A DNA stretch of 26,248 nucleotides from Sphaeroforma arctica JP610 (lineage: Eukaryota > Opisthokonta > Ichthyosporea > Ichthyophonida). Numbering within the stretch: the first letter of the stretch is position 1; every line of letters starts with the position of its first letter. A model generated the notes under the pieces. The model made no database searches. It saw nothing but the letters and a program-made list of their open reading frames with translations, and was not told the DNA's origin. This document shows, one piece after another, positions 20,891 through 26,248 of this stretch. The position numbers and the translations under genes were made by a program. Location of the stretch: contig NW_014040131.1 of assembly GCF_001186125.1 (NCBI RefSeq), positions 9,050 to 35,297 on the forward strand, in the 5' to 3' direction.

Positions 20891-23800
20891 ATGACAGTAA
20901 GTATGTCGAACGTGGATGACCAGACTCTGAGTGAGGTAATCACTGTATCCTCTCAGGATGTGGCTGCTGACTTCACCTTCGAGGCTGTTCTACGTGAGAT
21001 GTCCGACACCAAATCGTGCTTCCTGCGTGGAAGGTATACGACATGCTTGTTTGAAATGTGAAGGGTCATTGTTGACTTATTTTGAATTCGCAGATGCTTC
21101 CATATGATATAGACTATGTAGGTTAATAGGAGGGGACAGTATGCGTATCGTTTGTGTACTTCTTGAAAGGTATTGGACGTTGCTAGCATTCGAATGCTGT
21201 GATTGATTGGAAGGTAGACTACAATAGCTACAGCAATCAAAAGTTTTATATTTGTTATGTCAACACTACAAACTCCTGTACACAGTGTCACTTAAACCAG
21301 AGTACTTCTCTGGGCGGGTTTCTGCCTGTTTCAGGATGTATTAGATCTACCTCTACAGTGTTCTCAGTAAACACTTTAGCACGCGACGGAATTACATGGT
21401 ATGACTGGATGAGTTTAGTGGCGTGTTTCCTCAAAAGCTGCGTATGGCTGTATGCAGTCCAAACTACCTGTCGCTAACTCTTAATGTGTTTTCACGACAG
21501 CATGAAGGGTCAGCCGGCTATCCTGGTGCTCGAGAAACCTCCCTTCAAATGCGATGTTATCAGCAGGTGAGTTTTCGAACGATGTATTGTGTCTTTCTCA
21601 TACACCATATGTGTGTCCTGTTTAATTTATTTGTTTCAAGAGGCGAGTGTTGTTTTACATTACTTAGAGTAAATTGTTGCTTTCGTTGTCCGGATATACG
21701 CATAGTCGTACTGATATGGGCATAAACGCTTGCATGTAGTTGTGAAGCAAGTGGTCTGTAGTATAAGCTTTTAGCGGCTTCTAAAATAAAACCGACCCTC
21801 ATTGTTGAATGGGTCATAGCATAGCGTCAAGTCGCCAACGTACCTTCTGTCGATCGAGTGTTATATTTACGAGTAAAATTATTTGGCGTCAAACTTGCAT
21901 GGAGATTTATCCTATCAACCGGTATGAGTGGATATGTTGATACATGCATATGCGTACGCATGTTTTGCGGTTATGCATATGCACTGGGCTGGCTTTAACA
22001 ATACTATCAGAACGCACAAACTCTATTTCGACCAGATACATCGAAACACGAAACCGTAACAAATTACATTGCCCGCGGACGATGAGATTTGACAACAAGC
22101 TGCTCAACAAACTTTGTCTTTGCATACTGGTTAAGCAACAATGACATTGCTATCATTCTGACCCCTGTTTGTCAACAATTCATCATACTCGATATTGGTA
22201 CCTACCAACGAACTACTCAATCTTTACGGCTCACCCTTGAATATACATAGTATATATTATCATATGCATTTATTATATAATAACTGAATTCTAGTACCAT
22301 CGAGACGGCTGTACAGTAATAACTGGTCTAGCCCAAAGAGACGTTCGCATGCAACACATACGACATCTCAATCATTCTTTCCTTCTTTCGTACACAGCCA
22401 GGTTGCTTCGCTGTCGGACGTGTCGATCGAGATGCACAATGACATCTACAGCAATTTGACGGGCCTGTCTGCCCCCGAATTCAACCGGTTGTCATTGAAG
22501 CTCATCTGTCCGGCAACGGAGACCCATTTCCGTAAATATGGGTACGTGCTATTGCAGTGTGACAAAGGTTTGTCCTGAAAATGGGGACACGTGCGGGTGC
22601 TGTGGCCCTGAGTTTGTTGGACTGGGGTGCCTGTGGTCCACACGAGAGGTTGGTTGGGATAGAGTGCGGAGTTGTCTCAGGAATACATTTCTGGGCTCAC
22701 TTGCACCAGGGTAGTGATGCCGTAGACACTATAGTCTCTATAGTCGCTACGGGTGACTCCATCAATATAGGCCTATCTCGAATGGGAGTCTATACCGTTA
22801 ATACCTATTTCTCTACGGATGTCATACTTCGTACGTGCTTGTATTCCTACCAGTTGTCTCTCTCTCTCTCTCGCCCGGTACCACACTCTTACCCTTTTAC
22901 ACTGTTACCCTTTCACACTTGCAATACACGCACCACTCTCCATAGCCCTCAGGACATGGCTGTGGTTACGGAGACGCCCGAGTTGTACCAGAAGGTCACT
23001 CTGCCGTACATCAAAGGCATTCCCAGTTCTCGGTAGGTGGTGTGTTGTAGGTGGATGTGGGTAGGCTGGTGCTGTAATCGCAAGCTATAGCAATGACTCT
23101 CCGGTCATTCATTTGTCGGATATTGGTTGGAGTTGGGGGGGGGGGTGGTGTATTGTGTACTTCATGTTTGTTTTGTTTAGTGTTTAAGTGCTACGTGAGC
23201 TGCCTACGTGAGCTTCATAACCTGCGCCACCACACAGCACAGGATAAGCTTGTTTGTGACATGCTCACTACCCCCTATACTATTTGACTTTATAGTGAAC
23301 TTCTGGTAGAACGCAGGGAACCTTAGAAGCTCCCAACCGTAGGACGTTTAAATGTTTGTACGTATAGTATGTGTTCTATGCTCAATGATACATGTGTCTG
23401 ACTCCCGTTATAAACAGCATTCAGTGGGTGTACAACATCATCGAAGGCACCAAGGAGGCTGACCGCGTCATCCTTCGCGACGACGATCCCACAGATGGGT
23501 TTGTGCTGGTCATGGACATGGTATGTAATGAATACAATATATCTCACATAGTCCACCTATAGCGTTTGTGATGCATGAAGTGTTCTAGTCATGGACATGG
23601 TATGTAGTGAATACACTATATATCACATAGTCCACCTATAGCGTTTGTGATGCATGAAGTGTTCTAGTCATGGACATGGTATGTAATGAATTCAATATAT
23701 CGCACATAGTCCACCTATAGCGTTTGTGATGCATGAAGTGTTCTACTCATGGACATGGTATGTAATGAATTCAATATATCGCACATAGTCCACCTATAGC

Positions 23801-25604
23801 GTTTGTGATGCATGAAGTGTTCTACTCATGGACATGGTATGTAATGAATTCAATATATCGCACATAGTCCACCTATAACGTTTGTGATGCATGAAGTGTT
23901 CTACTCATGGACATGGTATGTAATGAATTCAATATATCGCACATAGTCCACCTATAGCGTTTGTGATGCATGAAGTGTTCTACTCGTGGACATGGTATGT
24001 AAGGAATACAATATATCGCACATAGTCCACCTATAGCGTTTGTGATGCATGAAGTGTTCTAGTCATGGACATGGTATGTAATGAATTCAATATATCGCAC
24101 ATAGTCCACCTATAGCGTTTGTGATGCATGAAGTGTTCTACTCGTGGACATGGTATGTAAGGAATACAATATATCGCACATAGTCCACCTATAGCGTTTG
24201 TATTACATGAGGTGTGCTATTTAGAAGTAACGGACGGCGTAGTAAGTGGTGCACTATGTACTGGTCGATAGAGCACAGGTATGTTCTCCTGTTTCATAAT
24301 GTTTGGTGAAGGGTCCATGGCCGGAAAGCGGTATTGGCTTGATAACGCGCACTCTTCGTCTTGAGTTTACAATAGTTAAATTTGATCAGTGTATAGCTTT
24401 TATTTATGTAGAGTTTACTATTAACACATGCGGCCAGACGCCCGGTGTTCCTAGAGAGATGGCATAATAACCCCTCAATGTAGCATTTCACTGAGTTTGC
24501 TTCCCTTCTCGTAGCACGAATTACGATAGGCTTGGTGTGATTGAATCTCAGCCGCTCTAAAAGTGGTTCTCATTTATTCATGGCTCCTCTTGCATGCTGT
24601 CTGGTGCCTTTTTTATGTACACCCACAGAAATGGGATGGAAGTCAGCCGGAGAGTTGCTACTGCGTGGCCATAGTGCAAAACCGTAACGTACGCTCTGTT
24701 CGCGATCTGACTCGGAATTTGCTACCATTGCTGGAGAATATCCTGGACAAAGGTAGGCCAGATACCTGTCCTTTTCTCTCTCACAGAGGTTTGATCGGAT
24801 GTATATCACAGTGCACAATTCATTTCGGATGAACATTATGGTGTATTAGTACCGAACATCTCTGAAATGGCTGATGTGGTTCGGTTTATCTGTGTTGTAC
24901 GATACTGTCGAGTACTGGCACTTCTCTGAGCGCTCATTCACTCACGAAACACTCCTTCATGGTTCTGTGGATGTGCATCTCGCTAGTTTGAAGCTGTTTA
25001 CGACCGCACTTGGCTCAAACAACCCATCCAATCCTTTGGTTTTAAATGTCTTGTTAGTTTTCATGCGGTTTACGTTCGCACTTGACTCAAACAACCCATC
25101 CAATCCTTAGGTTCTAAATGCCTGGCAGAGAAGTATGGGATCCCGCTGTCCATGCAACGCGTGTTTATCCACTACCAGCCATCCTACTACCACTTCCATG
25201 TGTAAGTTTCTTATCTATACTATTTTTTGTTCATATCTGTCCAGTTCGCTTGCTTTTGCTCATAAGTTTCTTCTTCAGGAACTCTTGTACGTACTTGGTT
25301 ATCTGTGTATGTATACTTCTTGCACAAAGTTGTCCATAGTTTATGACGTGTGTTGTAGTTTCGTATTAAGCTCCTCTTCTCTTCTCTTCTCTTCTCTTAT
25401 CACAGTCACTTCACCCATGTTAAGTATCTCGCTCCTGGGACACACTGCGGCAAGGCACACCTACTTCAGGATGTGATTGCTAACATCAATCTCATGGATG
25501 ACTACTACTCGAAGGCCTCGCTGACTATGATTATGGGCACAAATCATCACCTCTACCAGCTACTTGCTGCACACATGTGGAGTGTGGGTGAGTCTTGTTT
25601 CTAA
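20891..25604 (+). CDS. DCPS: Scavenger mRNA-decapping enzyme DcpS (HIT family), 8 exons
   Basis: Hydrolyses the cap left after 3'-to-5' mRNA decay (m7GpppN to m7GMP). Exons are 20891-21033, 21501-21566, 22398-22541, 22946-23032, 23418-23520, 24629-24752, 25111-25201 and 25406-25604; introns are GT-AG, phases join, and the product is 318 aa (human 337). The N-terminal swapped-dimer domain includes EKPPF (exon 2) and DIYSNL (exon 3). IQWVYNI, DPTDGFVLVMDM and KW (exons 5-6) match the human cap-binding region, with Asp180 and Lys182 equivalent to human D205 and K207. The HIT motif His250-Phe-His252-Val-His254 spans the exon 7/8 junction, with His252 as the catalytic nucleophile. The start is the ATG at 20891; 20903 is equally plausible. 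The 3' end is read straight through a gtgagt-like string at 25588 to a TAA, which gives about the expected C-terminal length; a further exon beyond the window cannot be excluded. Confidence 0.93.
23509..24231 (+). repeat. Donor-anchored 79-bp tandem repeat, nine copies, at DcpS exon 5/intron 5
   Basis: The unit begins with the last exonic bases of exon 5 (tcatggacatg, encoding Met-Asp-Met) followed by the donor gtatgtaatg. Candidate donors lie at 23521 (real), 23600, 23679, 23758, 23837, 23916, 23995, 24074 and 24153, exactly 79 bp apart, with few mismatches between copies. The high identity and constant length suggest recent expansion or ongoing homogenisation. Confidence 0.95.
24996..25125 (+). 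repeat. 72-bp tandem duplication spanning the exon 7 acceptor of DcpS
   Basis: Copy 1 starts at 24996 and copy 2 at 25068 (gtttacg..cgcactt-g-ctcaaacaacccatccaatcctt). Copy 2 contains the real acceptor ttag before 25111 and the exon start gttctaaatgcctgg. Copy 1 has gttttaaatgtcttg at the same place, but its AG is TG (25037-25038), so the duplicate acceptor is inactive. Confidence 0.88.
25373..25405 (+). promoter_or_regulatory. (TCTTC)n pyrimidine tract before DcpS exon 8
   Basis: A perfect run of about five tcttc pentamers, followed by ttatcacag, forms the 3' splice region of the shortest DcpS intron (204 nt). The polypyrimidine tract is itself a microsatellite. Confidence 0.65.
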
Positions 25605-25644
25605 TCATGGGTATCGGCCCTCACCTATACCAACCAATCGACAA

Positions 25645-25746
25645 GGGCTGTCATTATGCCTCCGAATCGTGACAGCCCAGGGCTGTAATTATGCGATAGT
25701 ATTGTGACAGTCCAGGGCTGTCATTTCTACAAACTAGAATGACAGC
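25645..25746. repeat. Three tandem hairpins, 35-bp period, downstream of DcpS
   Basis: Units starting at 25645, 25680 and 25715 each begin gggctgt and close with a complementary arm. Hairpin 1 has a perfect 9-bp stem (gggctgtca at 25645-25653 with tgacagccc at 25670-25678). Hairpin 2 has about 7 pairs including a G-U. Hairpin 3 pairs gctgtcatt (25717-25725) with aatgacagc (25738-25746), plus three more pairs after a bulge. They lie about 40 nt past the inferred DcpS stop, so they may sit in its 3' UTR. Confidence 0.8.
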
Positions 25747-25919
25747 TTTTTGTCCTTTCTCCTATCATAGAGATCCAAGGAACATTTTCCATCGTCTATG
25801 TATGAGGAATCCCGCAGTCCGTCACAGTACTTCATGGCGTACATTCGATGCTAGCGTACGTGTTACGGTGTGCTATTGAAAGCTAGTACGGTATCCAATT
25901 CCCTGACGGTTTGTGCGGG

Positions 25920-26248
25920 ATCTCGAACATCCGAATAGCACACATACCAATGGAAAAGGCTCTTCTTCATCATCCGAATACGCAGCACATACCAATGAAA
26001 AAGACTTGTCTCCATCATCCGAATATGTAGCACATACCAATGGAAAAGGCTTGTGTCCATCATCCGAATATGTAGCACATACCAATGGAAAAGGCTTGTC
26101 TCCATCATCCGAATATATAGCACATACCAATGGAAAAGGCTTAACTCCATCATCCGAATATGTAGCACATACCAATGGAAAAGGCTTGACTCCATCATCC
26201 GGATATGAAGCACATACCAATGGAAAAGGCTTGACTCCATCATCCGAA
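25920..26248. repeat. 45-bp minisatellite running off the window end
   Basis: At least seven tandem copies of a 45-bp unit containing gcacataccaatggaaaagg, ctccatcatccgaatatgta and linking bases, well conserved. Because 45 is a multiple of three, minus-strand frames stay open and encode 15-residue repeats. I treat this as a by-product of the period. The array is cut by the window edge, so its full copy number is unknown. Confidence 0.92.

Noticed and set aside
23509-24231. CRISPR-like array (regular 79-bp repeats)
   Set aside because: The copies are head-to-tail with no unique spacers, in a eukaryotic intron, so it is a minisatellite.

Overview
This is nuclear DNA from an intron-bearing eukaryote, probably a unicellular protist. 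Genes have GT-AG introns of about 200 to 1300 bp, spacers are packed with (TA)n and (CA)n microsatellites, and minisatellites are unusually common inside introns. No prokaryotic operon, rRNA, tRNA, CRISPR array or recognisable transposon or viral relic was seen. The gene set mixes a plant/algal-type elongase (FAE1-family 3-ketoacyl-CoA synthase), a phenylalanine-pathway dehydratase (absent from animals) and a DcpS decapping scavenger. A free-living or parasitic protist fits, for example a unicellular relative of animals such as an ichthyosporean, but taxonomy cannot be fixed from this window.

Layout. 1-413: microsatellite spacer. 414-9775 (+): mitochondrial ribosomal protein uS9m (MRPS9) in 12 exons, the last a 13-nt coding microexon that supplies the conserved C-terminal Val-Lys-Arg-stop. 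9776-12226: AT-rich spacer with a microsatellite block and a 42-bp minisatellite. 12227-15177 (-): FAE1-type 3-ketoacyl-CoA synthase in 3 exons, catalytic Cys/His/Asn all present. 15178-18556: intergenic, with long TA/CA blocks. 18557-19654 (+): single-exon prephenate/arogenate dehydratase with an ACT domain. 19655-20890: intergenic. 20891-25604 (+): DcpS scavenger decapping enzyme in 8 exons with an intact His-x-His-x-His motif. 25605-26248: three tandem hairpins and a 45-bp minisatellite running off the window.

All exon models were built by hand: every junction keeps phase, and the spliced products match the expected family lengths (521, 532, 365 and 318 aa). The four genes have unrelated jobs (mitochondrial translation, very-long-chain fatty acid synthesis, aromatic amino acid synthesis, mRNA cap turnover), so no pathway cluster is inferred.

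The most striking feature is a recurring architecture. Several intronic tandem repeats are anchored on a splice site, and the repeat unit includes the last or first exonic bases plus the GT or AG. This occurs at donors in MRPS9 introns 5, 7 and (small) 9 and DcpS intron 5, and at acceptors in MRPS9 intron 4 and DcpS intron 6. The result is arrays of up to nine decoy splice sites next to the real one.
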